Source: Pseudonocardia abyssalis
Lineage (GTDB): Bacteria; Actinomycetota; Actinomycetes; Mycobacteriales; Pseudonocardiaceae
Assembly: GCF_019263705.2 (NCBI RefSeq)
Contig: NZ_JADQDK010000001.1
Coordinates: forward strand, 3,162,001-3,226,000
Direction of reading: 5' to 3'
DNA: 64,000 bases
Shown here: positions 28,039 to 38,853 of the stretch, one piece after another
How the letters are laid out: every line of letters begins with the position of its first letter
Position numbering within the stretch: position 1 is the first letter of the stretch
Notes under the pieces: generated by a model
The model's database searches: none
What the model saw: only the letters and a program-made list of their open reading frames with translations
What the model was told of the DNA's origin: nothing
Position numbers and translations under genes: made by a program

Positions 28039-28748
28039 CGGTCCCTGTTCAGCACGCAGTCGCCGCACAGCCCCCCGTCGCGTACGCGGTAGAACAGGCA
28101 GCAGGACCGGCGGCGGAACGACCATCCGTGGTCGGGCCCGGTCGGGGCGCGCCGCTCACCGGTGCCGGCCAGCGGCCCGGTGTCCAGCAGGCGTTCGGCG
28201 ATCCGGGCCGCCCGGTCGGCGATCTCCGGCCGTTCCACCCCGATCAGCCGCTTCCCCGCGGCCACCGACGACGCGACGCTCCCCCACAGCAGCCGCTCCG
28301 AGATCGGCACCTGCGCCCGCACCGCCGCGATCAGCGGCCCGAGGTGCCCGTCGAACAGGGCCCCGGCCAACGCGTCGGCGCCGTCCGCCACGACCTCGCC
28401 CGAGGGGTCCGGGCACCACAGGGCCCACGGCCCGGCCTCCGCCGGCCTCCAGTGCAGGACGTCGGGACCCAGGTGGGGGAGCACGCCATGCACCGCCACG
28501 GCGGCCAGCGACGGCGACAGGACCAGCGCGGCGAGCCCCTGGAACGTGATCGACGCCGCGACCCGGTCGTCGCTGTCGAGAGCGCGCCGGACGTGCGCGA
28601 TCCGGTCACGCAGGGGCCGCGGGTCGGTGTAGAGATCGCGCAGCGGCCGCCACCCGGGTTCCGCAGCGGCGGCCGGGTCGGTCCCGACGAGGAAGAACGG
28701 GCTCAGCCGTCCCACGTCCGCCAGCACGGCCCGCACGTCGGTCACCAC
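28035..28748 (-). CDS. FhuF-like (2Fe-2S)-binding protein
   Basis: The 237-residue protein ends with [20 protein letters not shown], the Cys-Cys-x10-Cys-x2-Cys motif that ligates the unusual 2Fe-2S cluster of FhuF-type siderophore-iron reductases. The middle part contains [20 protein letters not shown], also seen in this family. It probably releases iron from imported ferric siderophores in the cytosol. No siderophore uptake genes are adjacent. The start is one of two consecutive GTG codons and is uncertain. Confidence 0.85.
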   Translation of the reverse strand: MVTDVRAVLADVGRLSPFFLVGTDPAAAAEPGWRPLRDLYTDPRPLRDRIAHVRRALDSDDRVAASITFQGLAALVLSPSLAAVAVHGVLPHLGPDVLHWRPAEAGPWALWCPDPSGEVVADGADALAGALFDGHLGPLIAAVRAQVPISERLLWGSVASSVAAGKRLIGVERPEIADRAARIAERLLDTGPLAGTGERRAPTGPDHGWSFRRRSCCLFYRVRDGGLCGDCVLNRDR

Positions 28749-29173
28749 CAGGCCAGTGTCCCCCGGACGGGTGTCGCCGTGCACCCGGAGCAGGCCCTGC
28801 GCCGGGGACCGACACGGTACCGCCCCGGACCCGCCGTCGGCGGTCCCGGCGCTGGTCACCGTGCTCACGTCCGCAGCACTGGCGAACTGTCGGCATGGCG
28901 TGCGACGCTGTTCGGCGCGCAAGCGCACCCATCGCCGCGTGCCTGCGCGCAACGAGACGTCCCGGCCGACTCCCCCACAGGTGTCCGGTCGTCGTGCCGG
29001 CACCGGGTACCACCACGACCCACTTTCGGCGCACCCAGAAACACCCGTTCGGACCAGAACCCGCGTCCCGACGGGGGTGTCGTTTATTCTCTAACCCCAC
29101 CATCACGTCGTCCCGATCGCCCACAGATCCTGGGTGTCAGTGTCGGGGTGCACCGAGACGACAGGAGGCACTG
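28749..29173. other. intergenic region upstream of gltB
   Basis: No gene is seen in these 425 bp. A short A/T-rich island (tttattctctaac, 29082-29094) about 80 bp upstream of the gltB start stands out against the high-GC background and may mark the gltBD promoter. I see no clear -35 element. Confidence 0.4.
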
Positions 29174-32100
29174 TTGGCTGCCATCACGAAGCGAACCGGC
29201 ACAGCGGTTACCTCGGAGGGGCTCTACGCCCCGGACTTCGAGCACGACGCCTGCGGTGTCGCCATGGTCGCCGACCTGGCCGGCCGCCGCGACCACTCCA
29301 TCGTCCGCAAGGCCCTCACGGCCCTGCTGCGCCTGGAGCACCGGGGCGCGCGCGGCGCCGAGGCCAACACCGGTGACGGTGCGGGCATCCTGATCCAGCT
29401 GCCGGACGCCTTCTTCCGCGACGTCGTCGACTTCGCGCTCCCAGCCGAGGGCGCCTACGCCGTCGGCACCGCGTTCCTGCCCGCCGACGCGGCGGAGGCC
29501 GACGCAGCCGTCGCGGAGATCGACCGCCTCACCACCGAGGAGGGCCTCACCGTCCTCGGCTGGCGAGAGCTCCCCGTCGACCCGGACGGCGCCGACATCG
29601 GTCCCACCGCGCGTGCCGCGATGCCGAGCTTCCGCCAGCTGTTCGTGGCCGGTGCGCACGACGAGTCCGGCATCGAGCTGGAGCGCCTCACGTTCTGCCT
29701 GCGCAAGCGCGCCGAGCACGGCACCGGCACCTACTTCCCGTCGCTGTCGCCGCGCACCATCGTCTACAAGGGGATGCTGGCCGAGCCGCAGGTCGAGGCG
29801 TTCTACCCCGACCTGTCCGACGAGCGCGTCACGAGCGCGCTGGCCGTGGTGCACTCCCGCTTCTCGACGAACACGTTCCCGGCCTGGCCGCTCGCGCACC
29901 CCTACCGCTACGTCGCGCACAACGGGGAGATCAACACCCTGCGCGGCAACCGCAACTGGATGGCCTCGCGCGAGGCGCTGCTGAAGTCGGACCTGATCCC
30001 GGGCGACCTCGCGCGCCTGTCCCCCGTCGTCACCCCGGACGCGAGCGACTCCGCCACGTTCGACGAGGTGCTCGAGCTCCTGCACCTGGGCGGGCGCAGC
30101 CTGCCGCACGCGGTGCTGATGATGATCCCGGAGGCGTGGGAGAACCACGACGAGATGGACCCGGCCCGCCGGGCCTTCTACGAGTTCCACTCCACGCTGA
30201 TGGAGCCGTGGGACGGTCCCGCGCTCGTCGCGTTCACCGACGGCACGCTGATCGGCGCGGTCCTCGACCGCAACGGCCTGCGCCCCGCGCGCTACTGGGT
30301 CACCGACGACGGCACCGTCGTGCTGGCGTCGGAGGTGGGCGTGCTCGACGTCGCCCCCGCCAACGTCGTGCGCAAGGGCCGCCTCGAGCCGGGCCGGATG
30401 TTCCTCGTCGACACCGCGGCCGGGAAGCTCGTCGACGACGCCGAGATCAAGGGCGCACTGTCCGCCGAGCACCCCTACGCCGACTGGCTGCACGCCGGCC
30501 TGATCCACCTGGGCGACCTGCCCGCCCGCGACCGCGAGGTCCCGAGCCACGCGGCGCTCACCCACCGCCAGCAGTCCTTCGGCTACACCGAGGAGGAGCT
30601 CAACCTCCTGCTCAAGCCGATGGCATCGGTCGGCGCGGAGCCGATCGGCTCGATGGGCAACGACGCGCCGATCGCGGCGATGTCGGAGCGCCCGCGGCTG
30701 CTGTTCGACTACTTCATCCAGCTGTTCGCGCAGGTCACCAACCCGCCGCTGGACGCGATCCGCGAGGAGCTCGTCACCTCGCTGCAGAGCCAGCTCGGGC
30801 CGGAGCAGAACCTGCTCGACGCCACCCCGGCCAACTGCCGCACGATCGTGCTGCCGTTCCCGGTGCTCGGCAACGACGACCTCGCGAAGATCGTCCACAT
30901 CAACGACGACGGTGAGCTGCCCGGTTTCGCGTGCGTCACCGCCAAGGGTGTGTTCAAGGCCGCCGAGGGCGGCGAGGGGCTGCGCAGGCGGCTCAACGAG
31001 ATCTGCCGCGAGGTGTCCGAGGCCATCGAGGACGGCGCACGGCTGATCGTGCTGTCCAACCGCGGCGTCGACGCCAAGCACGCGCCCATCCCGTCGCTGC
31101 TGCTCACCGGCGCGGTGCACCACCACCTGGTGCGCGAGAAGTCCCGCAGCCGGGTCGGGCTCGTCGTCGAGTCCGGCGACGCCCGCGAGGTGCACCACAT
31201 CGCGCTGCTCATCGGCTACGGGGCGGCCGCGGTCAACCCGTACCTGGCGATGGCCACCGTCGAGGACCTCGCCGAGCGCGGTGACATCCCCGGCATCGAC
31301 CCGGCCACGGCCGCGAAGAATCTCGTCAAGGCGCTCGGCAAGGGCGTCCGCAAGACGATGTCGAAGATCGGTGTCTCCACCGTGGCGTCCTACACCGGCG
31401 CGCAGATCTTCGAGGCGATCGGGCTGGGCAAGGAGGTCGTCGACGAGTGCTTCTGCGGCACCACGTCCCGTCTGGGCGGCGTCGGCTACGACGTGCTCGC
31501 CGAGGAGGTGCTGCGCCACCACCGGCACGCCTTCCCCTCCGACGAGGTGCGCGCGTCGCACCGCGCGCTGGAGGTCGGCGGCGAGTACCAGTGGCGCCGC
31601 GAGGGCGAGCTGCACCTGTTCAACCCGCAGACCGTCTTCAAGCTGCAGCACTCCACGCGGGCCGGGAAGTACGAGGTCTTCAAGGACTACACCCGCGCCG
31701 TCGACGAGCAGGCCGGCCGGCTCAACACCCTGCGCGGGCTGTTCGCGTTCCGGGAGGGCGTCGAGAACGGTGGCCGTCCGCCCGTGCCGATCGACGAGGT
31801 CGAGTCCGTCGAGTCCATCGTGACGCGCTTCGCCACCGGCGCCATCTCCTACGGCTCGATCAGCCAGGAGATGCACGAGACGCTCGCCATCGCGATGAAC
31901 CGCCTCGGCGGCAAGTCCAACACCGGTGAGGGCGGCGAGGACGCCGACCGCTGGACGCCCGACGCCAACGGCGACTCGCGGCGCTCGGCGATCAAGCAGG
32001 TCGCGTCCGGGCGCTTCGGGGTCACCAGCGAGTACCTGGTCAACTCCGACGACATCCAGATCAAGATCGCGCAGGGCGCGAAGCCCGGCGAGGGCGGTCA

Positions 32101-33736
32101 GCTGCCCGGCGGCAAGGTCTACCCCTGGATCGCGAAGACCCGGTACTCCACGCCGGGCGTCGGGCTGATCTCGCCGCCGCCGCACCACGACATCTACTCC
32201 ATCGAGGACATCAAGCAGCTCATCCACGACCTGAAGAACGCCAACCCGAGGGCCCGCATCCACGTGAAGCTGGTCAGCCAGGTCGGCGTCGGCACGGTCG
32301 CGGCGGGCGTGGCGAAGGCCTACTCCGACGTCGTGCTCATCTCGGGCCACGACGGCGGCACGGGAGCGTCACCGCTGAGCTCGATCAAGCACGCGGGCGG
32401 CCCGTGGGAGCTCGGCCTGGCCGAGACCCAGCAGACGCTGCTGCGCAACAACCTGCGCGACCGCATCGTCGTGCAGGCCGACGGGCAGCTCAAGACCGGT
32501 CGCGACGTCATGATCGCGGCTCTGCTGGGGGCGGAGGAGTTCGGTTTCGCCACCGCCCCGCTCGTCGTCAGCGGCTGCATCATGATGCGCGTCTGCCACC
32601 TCGACACCTGCCCGGTCGGCGTCGCCACCCAGAACCCCGTGCTGCGCAAGCGCTTCGACGGGCGACCGGAGTACGTCGTCAACTTCATGCGGTTCGTCGC
32701 GCAGGAGGTGCGCGAGTACCTCGCGGCGCTGGGCTTCCGCACACTGCAGGAGGCCGTGGGCCACGCGGAGCTGCTCGACACCGACGACGCGGTGCGGCAC
32801 TGGAAGACCGAGGGCATCGACCTGACCCCGATCTTCACCGTGCCGGAGCTGCCCGCGGGCGCACCGCGGCACAACACGACCACGCAGGACCACGGCCTGG
32901 ACAAGGCGCTCGACAACACCCTGATCCAGCTGTGCGAGGGCGCGCTGCGCTCCGGCGACAAGGTCCGTCTCGACCTGCCGGTGCGCAACGTCAACCGCAC
33001 CGTCGGCACCATGCTCGGCCACCACCTCACGACGCAGTGGGGCGGCGAGGGCCTGCCCGACGACACGATCGACGTCACGCTCACCGGCTCGGCGGGCCAG
33101 AGCTTCGGCGCGTTCGTGCCCAAGGGCATCACGCTGCGGCTGGTCGGCGACACCAACGACTTCTTCGGCAAGGGCCTGTCCGGCGGTCGCCTGACGCTGC
33201 GCCCCGACCCGACGGCGCCGTTCGTCGCCGAGGACAACATCATCGCCGGCAACGTGATCCTCTACGGGGCCACGTCGGGCGAGATCTTCGTCCGCGGCAT
33301 CGTCGGCGAGCGGTTCTGCGTCCGGAACTCCGGTGCGCTGGCCGTCGTCGAGGGCGTGGGCGACCACGCCTGCGAGTACATGACCGGCGGGCGCGTGGTC
33401 GTGCTCGGGCGGATCGGGCGCAACTTCGCCGCGGGCATGTCCGGCGGGGTCGCCTACGTGCTCGACCTGCCGACCCACCGCGTCAACCCCGAGATGGTCG
33501 ACATCGACCCCCTCGACGACGAGGATCGCGCGTTCCTGCGCGAGACCGTGGAGCGGCACTACGCCGAGACCGACTCCGCGGTGGCGAAGAACCTGCTCAC
33601 CGACTGGGACGAGAGCGTGGCCCGCTTCGGCAAGGTCATGCCGCGCGACTTCAAGCGCGTGCTGCAGGCCCGCGAGGCCGCCGAGCGCGACGGCCGCAAC
33701 GTCGACGAAGCGATCATGGAGGCCGCACATGGGTGA
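29174..33736 (+). CDS. gltB: glutamate synthase large subunit (NADPH-GOGAT alpha)
   Basis: GltB converts glutamine and 2-oxoglutarate to two glutamates together with GltD. The 1520-residue product starts at a TTG preceded by AGGAGG at the correct spacing. Cys27 ([10 protein letters not shown]) becomes the N-terminal nucleophile of the glutaminase domain after removal of a 26-residue propeptide. The FMN/synthase domain and Cys1135, Cys1141 and Cys1146 ([12 protein letters not shown]) for the 3Fe-4S cluster are present, followed by the C-terminal beta-helix (about 1260-1470). It overlaps gltD by eight bases. Confidence 0.96.
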   Translation: MAAITKRTGTAVTSEGLYAPDFEHDACGVAMVADLAGRRDHSIVRKALTALLRLEHRGARGAEANTGDGAGILIQLPDAFFRDVVDFALPAEGAYAVGTAFLPADAAEADAAVAEIDRLTTEEGLTVLGWRELPVDPDGADIGPTARAAMPSFRQLFVAGAHDESGIELERLTFCLRKRAEHGTGTYFPSLSPRTIVYKGMLAEPQVEAFYPDLSDERVTSALAVVHSRFSTNTFPAWPLAHPYRYVAHNGEINTLRGNRNWMASREALLKSDLIPGDLARLSPVVTPDASDSATFDEVLELLHLGGRSLPHAVLMMIPEAWENHDEMDPARRAFYEFHSTLMEPWDGPALVAFTDGTLIGAVLDRNGLRPARYWVTDDGTVVLASEVGVLDVAPANVVRKGRLEPGRMFLVDTAAGKLVDDAEIKGALSAEHPYADWLHAGLIHLGDLPARDREVPSHAALTHRQQSFGYTEEELNLLLKPMASVGAEPIGSMGNDAPIAAMSERPRLLFDYFIQLFAQVTNPPLDAIREELVTSLQSQLGPEQNLLDATPANCRTIVLPFPVLGNDDLAKIVHINDDGELPGFACVTAKGVFKAAEGGEGLRRRLNEICREVSEAIEDGARLIVLSNRGVDAKHAPIPSLLLTGAVHHHLVREKSRSRVGLVVESGDAREVHHIALLIGYGAAAVNPYLAMATVEDLAERGDIPGIDPATAAKNLVKALGKGVRKTMSKIGVSTVASYTGAQIFEAIGLGKEVVDECFCGTTSRLGGVGYDVLAEEVLRHHRHAFPSDEVRASHRALEVGGEYQWRREGELHLFNPQTVFKLQHSTRAGKYEVFKDYTRAVDEQAGRLNTLRGLFAFREGVENGGRPPVPIDEVESVESIVTRFATGAISYGSISQEMHETLAIAMNRLGGKSNTGEGGEDADRWTPDANGDSRRSAIKQVASGRFGVTSEYLVNSDDIQIKIAQGAKPGEGGQLPGGKVYPWIAKTRYSTPGVGLISPPPHHDIYSIEDIKQLIHDLKNANPRARIHVKLVSQVGVGTVAAGVAKAYSDVVLISGHDGGTGASPLSSIKHAGGPWELGLAETQQTLLRNNLRDRIVVQADGQLKTGRDVMIAALLGAEEFGFATAPLVVSGCIMMRVCHLDTCPVGVATQNPVLRKRFDGRPEYVVNFMRFVAQEVREYLAALGFRTLQEAVGHAELLDTDDAVRHWKTEGIDLTPIFTVPELPAGAPRHNTTTQDHGLDKALDNTLIQLCEGALRSGDKVRLDLPVRNVNRTVGTMLGHHLTTQWGGEGLPDDTIDVTLTGSAGQSFGAFVPKGITLRLVGDTNDFFGKGLSGGRLTLRPDPTAPFVAEDNIIAGNVILYGATSGEIFVRGIVGERFCVRNSGALAVVEGVGDHACEYMTGGRVVVLGRIGRNFAAGMSGGVAYVLDLPTHRVNPEMVDIDPLDDEDRAFLRETVERHYAETDSAVAKNLLTDWDESVARFGKVMPRDFKRVLQAREAAERDGRNVDEAIMEAAHG

Positions 33737-35180
33737 CCCGAAGGGATTCCTCACCACCAAGCGGGAGGGGCCCACGCGCCGCCCGGTCGACCTGCGCCTG
33801 AGCGACTGGCGCGAGGTCTACGAGGACTTCGAGCGCGGCACGCTGGAGAAGCAGGCCGGGCGCTGCATGAACTGCGGCATCCCGTTCTGCCACCAGGGCT
33901 GCCCGCTGGGCAACCTCATCCCGGAGTGGAACGACCTCGTCTACCGCAAGGACTGGCGCGAGGCCACCGAGCGGCTGCACGCCACGAACAACTTCCCGGA
34001 GTTCACCGGCACGCTCTGCCCCGCCCCGTGCGAGGCGGCCTGCGTGCTGGCGATCAACGACGACGCGGTCACGATCAAGCAGGTCGAGATCGAGATCGTC
34101 GACCGGGCGTGGGACGAGGGCTGGGTACCGCCGCAGCCGGCGCAGACGAAGACGGGCAAGAAGGTCGCCGTCGTCGGGTCCGGGCCGGCCGGGCTGGCCG
34201 CCGCACAGCAGCTCACCCGCGTCGGTCACGACGTCGTGGTGTTCGAGCGGTCCGACCGCATCGGCGGGCTGCTGCGCTACGGCATCCCCGAGTTCAAGAT
34301 GGAGAAGTCCCGGCTCGACCGGCGCCTGGAGCAGATGAAGGCCGAGGGCACGCTGTTCCGCGCCTCGGTCGACGTGGGCGTCGACGTCACGGTGGAGCAG
34401 CTGCGCGCGGACTTCGACGCGGTCGTGCTCGCCGGCGGGGCCACCGCGTGGCGCGACCTGCCCGCCAAGGGCCGCGAGGTCGAGGGCGTCTACCAGGCGA
34501 TGGAGTTCCTGCCGTGGGCCAACCACGTGCAGCAGGGCGACATCGACGCGCCGGAGATCACCGCCGAGGGCAAGCACGTCGTGATCATCGGCGGCGGTGA
34601 CACCGGGGCCGACTGCCTCGGCACCAGCCACCGCCAGGGCGCGCTGTCGGTCACCCAGCTGGAGATCATGCCGACGCCGCCGGAGAAGCGCGACGAGGGC
34701 ATGCCCTGGCCGACCTACCCGATGGTCTACCGGGTCACCTCGGCGCACGAGGAGGGCGGCGACCGCCTGTTCTCGGTCAACACCACCGAGTTCGTCGGCG
34801 ACGCGGACGGCAAGCTCCAGGCCATCCGCATCGTCGAGGTGCGGCGCGGCGAGAAGGGCTTCGACGAGGTGCCCGGCACCGAGCGGGAGCTCCCGGCCCA
34901 GCTGGTGCTGCTCGCGATGGGCTTCGTCGGCCCGGAGAAGGGCAAGCTGCTCTCCGAGCTGGGCGTGGAGCTCGACGAGCGCGGCAACGTCGCGCGCGAC
35001 CGCAGCTTCATGACCAGCGTCGACGGCGTGTTCTCGGCCGGCGACATGGGCCGCGGCCAGTCGCTGATCGTGTGGGCCATCGCGGAGGGTCGTTCCGCGG
35101 CCGCCGGGGTGGACGCCTACCTCACCGGGCGCGACGTCCTGCCCCGCCCGATCGACCCCACCGACCGCCCGCTGGTCTGA
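33729..35180 (+). CDS. gltD: glutamate synthase small subunit (NADPH-GOGAT beta)
   Basis: GltD passes electrons from NADPH through FAD and 4Fe-4S clusters to GltB. The 483-residue protein has N-terminal cluster cysteines at 46, 49, 54 and 58 ([13 protein letters not shown]) and a second group at 97, 101 and 105 (CPAPCEAAC), an FAD-binding [16 protein letters not shown], an NADPH-binding [13 protein letters not shown] and a closing FAD motif [14 protein letters not shown]. The ATG overlaps the gltB stop, so the two subunits are translated in step. Confidence 0.96.
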   Translation: MGDPKGFLTTKREGPTRRPVDLRLSDWREVYEDFERGTLEKQAGRCMNCGIPFCHQGCPLGNLIPEWNDLVYRKDWREATERLHATNNFPEFTGTLCPAPCEAACVLAINDDAVTIKQVEIEIVDRAWDEGWVPPQPAQTKTGKKVAVVGSGPAGLAAAQQLTRVGHDVVVFERSDRIGGLLRYGIPEFKMEKSRLDRRLEQMKAEGTLFRASVDVGVDVTVEQLRADFDAVVLAGGATAWRDLPAKGREVEGVYQAMEFLPWANHVQQGDIDAPEITAEGKHVVIIGGGDTGADCLGTSHRQGALSVTQLEIMPTPPEKRDEGMPWPTYPMVYRVTSAHEEGGDRLFSVNTTEFVGDADGKLQAIRIVEVRRGEKGFDEVPGTERELPAQLVLLAMGFVGPEKGKLLSELGVELDERGNVARDRSFMTSVDGVFSAGDMGRGQSLIVWAIAEGRSAAAGVDAYLTGRDVLPRPIDPTDRPLV

Positions 35181-35182
35181 GT

Positions 35183-35218
35183 CACCGGCCGCACTTCCCC
35201 GGGGGGGTGCGGCTGGTG
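35183..35218 (+). terminator. gltBD terminator hairpin
   Basis: A 12-bp stem with one mismatch (35183-35194 with 35207-35218) begins three bases after the gltD stop codon. It is followed at once by a copy of the palindromic repeat family, giving two hairpins in a row. Confidence 0.65.
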
Positions 35219-35282
35219 ATCGGTTCCGGCCGCACCCCGGCGCCCTCGTCGGGGCGCTGCCGTGCGGGCCGCAGCGATCACC
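35216..35282. repeat. palindromic repeat, first copy
   Basis: This 67-bp unit has imperfectly complementary ends (gatcggttccggccgcac against gtgcgggccgcagcgatc) and a small inner stem (gcgccctcgtcggggcgc). Four similar units lie at 36195-36561, and all share a GATC-containing outer end and a GTGCGG right arm. It sits between gltD and the DUF559 gene, whose convergent end it slightly overlaps. Confidence 0.6.
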
Positions 35283-36150
35283 GGGGCATCGCGGTGCGGG
35301 CGGCGGCGGTCACACCGCGGGCGGCCAGGGCCCGCCGCACCGCGGCGGCCACCGTCCGCGGCCGGTGGAGCACGTCGGCGGCTCCGAAGCGGAGCACCGT
35401 CCAGCCGGCCGACGACAGGTACGCCTGGCGGGCGAGGTCCCGTCGCGCGCGCTCGGGCGTGCGGTGCTCCCGTCCGTCGTACTCCACCGCGAGCAGCACG
35501 TCGGGGTAGGCCATGTCGAGGTCGTAGGCGCCCACGGGGTGTTGCAGGACCGGCGGCGGAAGCCCGTCGAACGCGATGGCCAGCCGGATCCGCGTCTCCA
35601 TCGGGGACTCCGCGAGCGGGTGGGCGAGCCGGGCGACGTCGGGGAGCCGCGCGCTCCCGGGCGCGCCGAGGTGGCGGTAGCCGAAGCGGACCACGTCCCA
35701 CGGGTCCAGCGAGAACCGGTGCGCCAGCGCGTCGACCGCCACCACCGCCTCGACGAGCGGGAGCCGGCAGGCCAGGCGGAAGGCGGTGTGCAGCGGCGAC
35801 GTCACCCGCACCTCCCCCACCCGCCACCGCTCGCCGGGCGGGACCGCCTCCTCCCGCACCAGCAGGCCGGGCCGCGACCGCATCCGCGTCGGGCTGACGA
35901 CCTCGGCGGGGGCGTCCTCAGGTCCGCAGGAGGCACCCAGCAGCTCGGCCGCGGAGTACCCGCCGAGCACCCCGGTGCCCTCGACGAGCAGGTACGCGGC
36001 CTCCGAGCGCAGCGCGAGATCGACCTCGACGTCGGCGCAGACGTAGACGTCGCGGAACAGGCGACGCAAGCGCGGGCCGCGCAGCATCTTCGGGGTGAGG
36101 ATCCCGGAGGCGACGGCCCGGGTTCCGCGGAACGGTCGGCACAGGTTCAC
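35278..36150 (-). CDS. DUF559 nuclease-like protein with AbiEi-type N terminus
   Basis: The 290-residue protein starts at GTG (MNLCRPFRGTRAVASG). Its N-terminal part (about 15-130) resembles the winged-helix/AbiEi antitoxin-like region seen in actinobacterial DUF559 proteins. The C-terminal part (180-270) has the Vsr/DUF559 endonuclease-like pattern Glu185, Asp217, Glu223 and Asp225 (DVLLAVEYDG) with His229. These proteins are abundant and near-clonal in Pseudonocardiales, but their role is unknown. The gene lies between copies of an intergenic palindrome family, which is suggestive but not proof of a link. Confidence 0.75.
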   Translation of the reverse strand: MNLCRPFRGTRAVASGILTPKMLRGPRLRRLFRDVYVCADVEVDLALRSEAAYLLVEGTGVLGGYSAAELLGASCGPEDAPAEVVSPTRMRSRPGLLVREEAVPPGERWRVGEVRVTSPLHTAFRLACRLPLVEAVVAVDALAHRFSLDPWDVVRFGYRHLGAPGSARLPDVARLAHPLAESPMETRIRLAIAFDGLPPPVLQHPVGAYDLDMAYPDVLLAVEYDGREHRTPERARRDLARQAYLSSAGWTVLRFGAADVLHRPRTVAAAVRRALAARGVTAAARTAMPR

Positions 36151-36194
36151 GGCGGGTTGGACGGAACGAGACCGCCCGCGGTTCCCTCCCGCCC

Positions 36195-36561
36195 ACGATC
36201 CTTTCCTCCCGCACACAGTGGGCCCGCGGGACGCACGGTGCGGTGGGCGACGATCACCGCCGAACCGGCCACATGACCGGCTCCACCCGCACCGGCGCAC
36301 CCTTCCCGGACCGTCCCCGTGCGGCGCACCGGTCGCCGGCGGGCGGCCCACCCGATGATCGGTGCCGGCCGTACCGCAGCGCCCTCCCGAGGGCCGCTCC
36401 GTGCGGCGCGCGCCGATCACCGGCCGCCGGACCCGCGGCCGGGCACCGTCCGCCCCGACCCCTTCCGCCCGTGCCGCCGAGCAACACCCCGACCAGAGCG
36501 CGATCGTCGCCGCCCGCACCCCAGCGCCCGCCCGAGGGCCATCGTGCGGTGGGCGGCGACC
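36195..36561. repeat. cluster of four palindromic repeats of 62-67 bp
   Basis: Copies are at 36195-36258, 36273-36337, 36355-36421 and 36500-36561. Each reads GATC or GACC, a C/G-rich left arm ending in CCGCAC, a G/C core (often gcgccctc... or gcgcccg...), then GTGCGG and a right arm ending in GATCACC or its variants, so that each unit can fold on itself. They fill the 423-bp gap between the DUF559 gene and the CDF transporter gene; no coding sequence is seen there. Confidence 0.65.
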
Positions 36562-36573
36562 AGCTGACCGGAG

Positions 36574-37572
36574 TCAGGTCGGTGGGGGTGTGATGCCCGC
36601 GCCGTAGCGGTCCAGGACCCTCGCCCGCAACCGCTCGTCGGTGCGGGGCACCGGTTCGAGGAAGATCTCGTCGAGCTGCGGGAACCGCTCGCGCAGGGAG
36701 TCGTCGATCTCCACGCACGCGCGCTCGAGGTCGGCCGCGCCCAGCGCGTCGTCGAAGTCGACGCGGGCGCAGACCAGCACGCGGTCGGTGCCGAGCGTCA
36801 TCGTGAGCAGGTCGACGACCTTCTCGACCTCCGGGCGGGCCGCGAGGTGGTCGCGCACCGCGTACACGAGCCGCGGGTCGGCCTGCCGGCCGATCAGCAG
36901 GCCCTTGTTCGTGGCCCCCAGGACGTACGCGACGCCGGAGAGCAGCACCCCGATCAGCAGCGACGCGAGCCCGTCCCAGAAGCTCGACCCGGTGATCTGG
37001 TGCAACCCGATCCCGCCCAGGGCCAGCAGCAGGCCGATCAGGGCGGCGCTGTCCTCGAAGAACACCGACTTGACGGTGGGGTCGTCGGTCTCGCGCAGGA
37101 ACTGCACGAAGCCCTGGTCGTGGGCGCGCGACCCGTTCCGCACCTGCCTCACCGCCTGCAGCCACGAGACGCCCTCCAGCAGGAAGGACCCGCCGAGGAC
37201 GGCGTAGGCGACCCAGATGAGGGTCTGCTCCTCGCCCTCGCCGAGCATCGTCGAGAGGCCCTCGTAGATCGCGAACACCGCGCCGGAGACGAAGATGCCG
37301 ACGGCGGCGATGAGCGCCCAGAAGAATCGCTCCTTGCCGTAGCCGAAGGGATGACGGCGGTCGGCGGGCTTCTCCGAGCGGCGCAGCGCGGTGAGCAGCA
37401 GCCCCTCGGTCGCGGTGTCGGCGACGGAGTGCGCCGCCTCGGCGAGCATCGCCGCCGACCCGGTGAGCACGCCGGCCACCAGCTTGAGCACGCCGATCAG
37501 CGCGTTGGCCCCCAGCGCGACGAGCACCGTGAGCGTGCTCTCCCCACCCCCGGTCGTCTCCTGCTCCGGCAC
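36574..37572 (-). CDS. cation diffusion facilitator (CDF) family transporter
   Basis: The 332-residue membrane protein has six predicted helices and a soluble C-terminal domain (about 230-332), the CDF layout. Helix 2 carries the metal-site pattern HSVAD (His48, Asp52) and helix 5 carries FFEDSAALIG. CDF proteins export Zn(II), Mn(II), Co(II) or Fe(II) in exchange for protons. The HxxxD first half-site suggests zinc or a similar ion, but specificity cannot be settled from sequence alone. Confidence 0.88.
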   Translation of the reverse strand: MPEQETTGGGESTLTVLVALGANALIGVLKLVAGVLTGSAAMLAEAAHSVADTATEGLLLTALRRSEKPADRRHPFGYGKERFFWALIAAVGIFVSGAVFAIYEGLSTMLGEGEEQTLIWVAYAVLGGSFLLEGVSWLQAVRQVRNGSRAHDQGFVQFLRETDDPTVKSVFFEDSAALIGLLLALGGIGLHQITGSSFWDGLASLLIGVLLSGVAYVLGATNKGLLIGRQADPRLVYAVRDHLAARPEVEKVVDLLTMTLGTDRVLVCARVDFDDALGAADLERACVEIDDSLRERFPQLDEIFLEPVPRTDERLRARVLDRYGAGITPPPT

Positions 37573-37693
37573 GGCGGCAACGCTACGCCCCCGCCCGGGA
37601 CGGGGTGGGGGTCATCGTGCGCCTTCCGTGAGCCATCGATTGATTCGATGCCTCACGTATCACGCGCACGACGACCACCCGGGCCGCGAAGCG

Positions 37694-37951
37694 TCAGTCC
37701 TCCGTGAGCTCCAGCTCGAACGCGTCGTCCCCGATCCAGACGCGCAGACCCTCGGCGTCGTCGGTGAGGTAGCCGTCCTCCTCCTCGCCCAGCTCACGGG
37801 CGGCCCCGAGCGCGAGGTAGTTGTAGCGGATCCGCCCCTCCCCGATGTCGATCGGCCGGTACTCCCGGGCCAGACCCGCGGTGCGGCTCTCCGTGGCGAG
37901 CCACGCGGCGTGGTCCGTCCCGACCTCGGCCTCCCACACATCGCTCTTCAT
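37694..37951 (-). CDS. small acidic conserved hypothetical protein
   Basis: The 85-residue protein (MKSDVWEAEVGTDHAAWLAT...) contains YRPIDIGEGRIRYNYLALGA and a Glu/Asp-rich C terminus (EEEDGYLTDD, FELELTED). I do not recognise the family. A GTG at 37966 would add five residues. It is single-copy between the CDF gene and the dehydrogenase gene, and no ribosome site is obvious. Confidence 0.6.
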   Translation of the reverse strand: MKSDVWEAEVGTDHAAWLATESRTAGLAREYRPIDIGEGRIRYNYLALGAARELGEEEDGYLTDDAEGLRVWIGDDAFELELTED

Positions 37952-38098
37952 GGGCGGAAGTATCACGGGCCGTGATCACCGGCACGTTCTCATCCTGAGA
38001 CGGTGCCCGCCGGTGGCGTCACCGCACACGCGAGAGCACACGGATGTAGGTCGAGGCCCCACGGCGATGCGCCTCACACTCCCCTAACGTCTCGGCCC

Positions 38099-38836
38099 AT
38101 GACGATTCTGGCGGGTCGGACGGCGTTGGTCACGGGTGCGGCGTCCGGGATCGGGGCGGCCATCACGCGCCGCCTGGTCGACGACGGGGCGCACGTGATC
38201 GCCGTCGACCGCGACGAGGCGGGCCTCAAGGAGCTGGACGGGGTCGAGCAGATCGTGTGCGACCTGTCCGACCTCGACGCCGTCGACGCCCTGCCCTCGG
38301 CGGTCGACGTGCTCGTCAACAACGCCGGCATCCAGCACGTGGCGCCGGTGCACGAGTTCGATCCCGAGCGGTTCGGGTTCATCCTGCGCGTGATGCTGGA
38401 GGCGCCGTTCCGGCTCTCCCGGCTGGTGCTTCCGCACATGTACGAGCGCGGCTGGGGCCGGATCGTCAACGTCTCCAGCGTGCACGGGGTGCGCGCGAGC
38501 CCGTTCAAGTCCGCCTACGTCAGCGCCAAGCACGGGCTGGAGGGCCTGTCGAAGGTGATCGCGCTGGAGGGCGCCGCGCGCGGCGTCACCAGCAACTGCC
38601 TCAACCCCGCCTACGTGCGCACACCGCTGGTCGAGAAGCAGATCGCGGACCAGGCGCGCACGCACGGCATCGACGAGTCCGAGGTCCTGGAACGGATCAT
38701 GCTCACCCCCGTCGCGGTGAAGCGGCTCGTCGAACCCGCGGAGGTCGCCGAGCTCGCCGCCCTGCTCTACGGCCCGGCGTCCGGCTCGATCTCCGGTACC
38801 TCCCTGCTCATGGACGGCGGCTGGACCGCCCACTAG
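38099..38836 (+). CDS. 3-hydroxybutyrate dehydrogenase (SDR family)
   Basis: The 245-residue short-chain dehydrogenase has the NAD site TGAASGIG (12-19), NNAG (74-77) and the catalytic Ser127, Tyr140 and Lys144. The segments VHEFDPERFGFILRVMLEAP and NCLNPAYVRTPLVEKQIADQ match D-3-hydroxybutyrate dehydrogenases, whose substrate loop includes this LNPAYVRTPLVEKQI stretch. It oxidises 3-hydroxybutyrate to acetoacetate. The next two genes (an MHS permease and a PucR-like regulator) fit a small uptake-and-use operon. Confidence 0.88.
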   Translation: MTILAGRTALVTGAASGIGAAITRRLVDDGAHVIAVDRDEAGLKELDGVEQIVCDLSDLDAVDALPSAVDVLVNNAGIQHVAPVHEFDPERFGFILRVMLEAPFRLSRLVLPHMYERGWGRIVNVSSVHGVRASPFKSAYVSAKHGLEGLSKVIALEGAARGVTSNCLNPAYVRTPLVEKQIADQARTHGIDESEVLERIMLTPVAVKRLVEPAEVAELAALLYGPASGSISGTSLLMDGGWTAH

Positions 38837-38853
38837 TCAGAAAGGGTTGCCCC

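Noticed and set aside
29084..32350. 1088-codon minus-strand frame opposite gltB
   Set aside because: The composition is typical of antisense frames and gltB on the other strand is unmistakable.
36195..36561. CRISPR array as an explanation of the repeats
   Set aside because: The units are self-complementary over their whole length, differ from one another and lack constant-length spacers; no cas genes are present.
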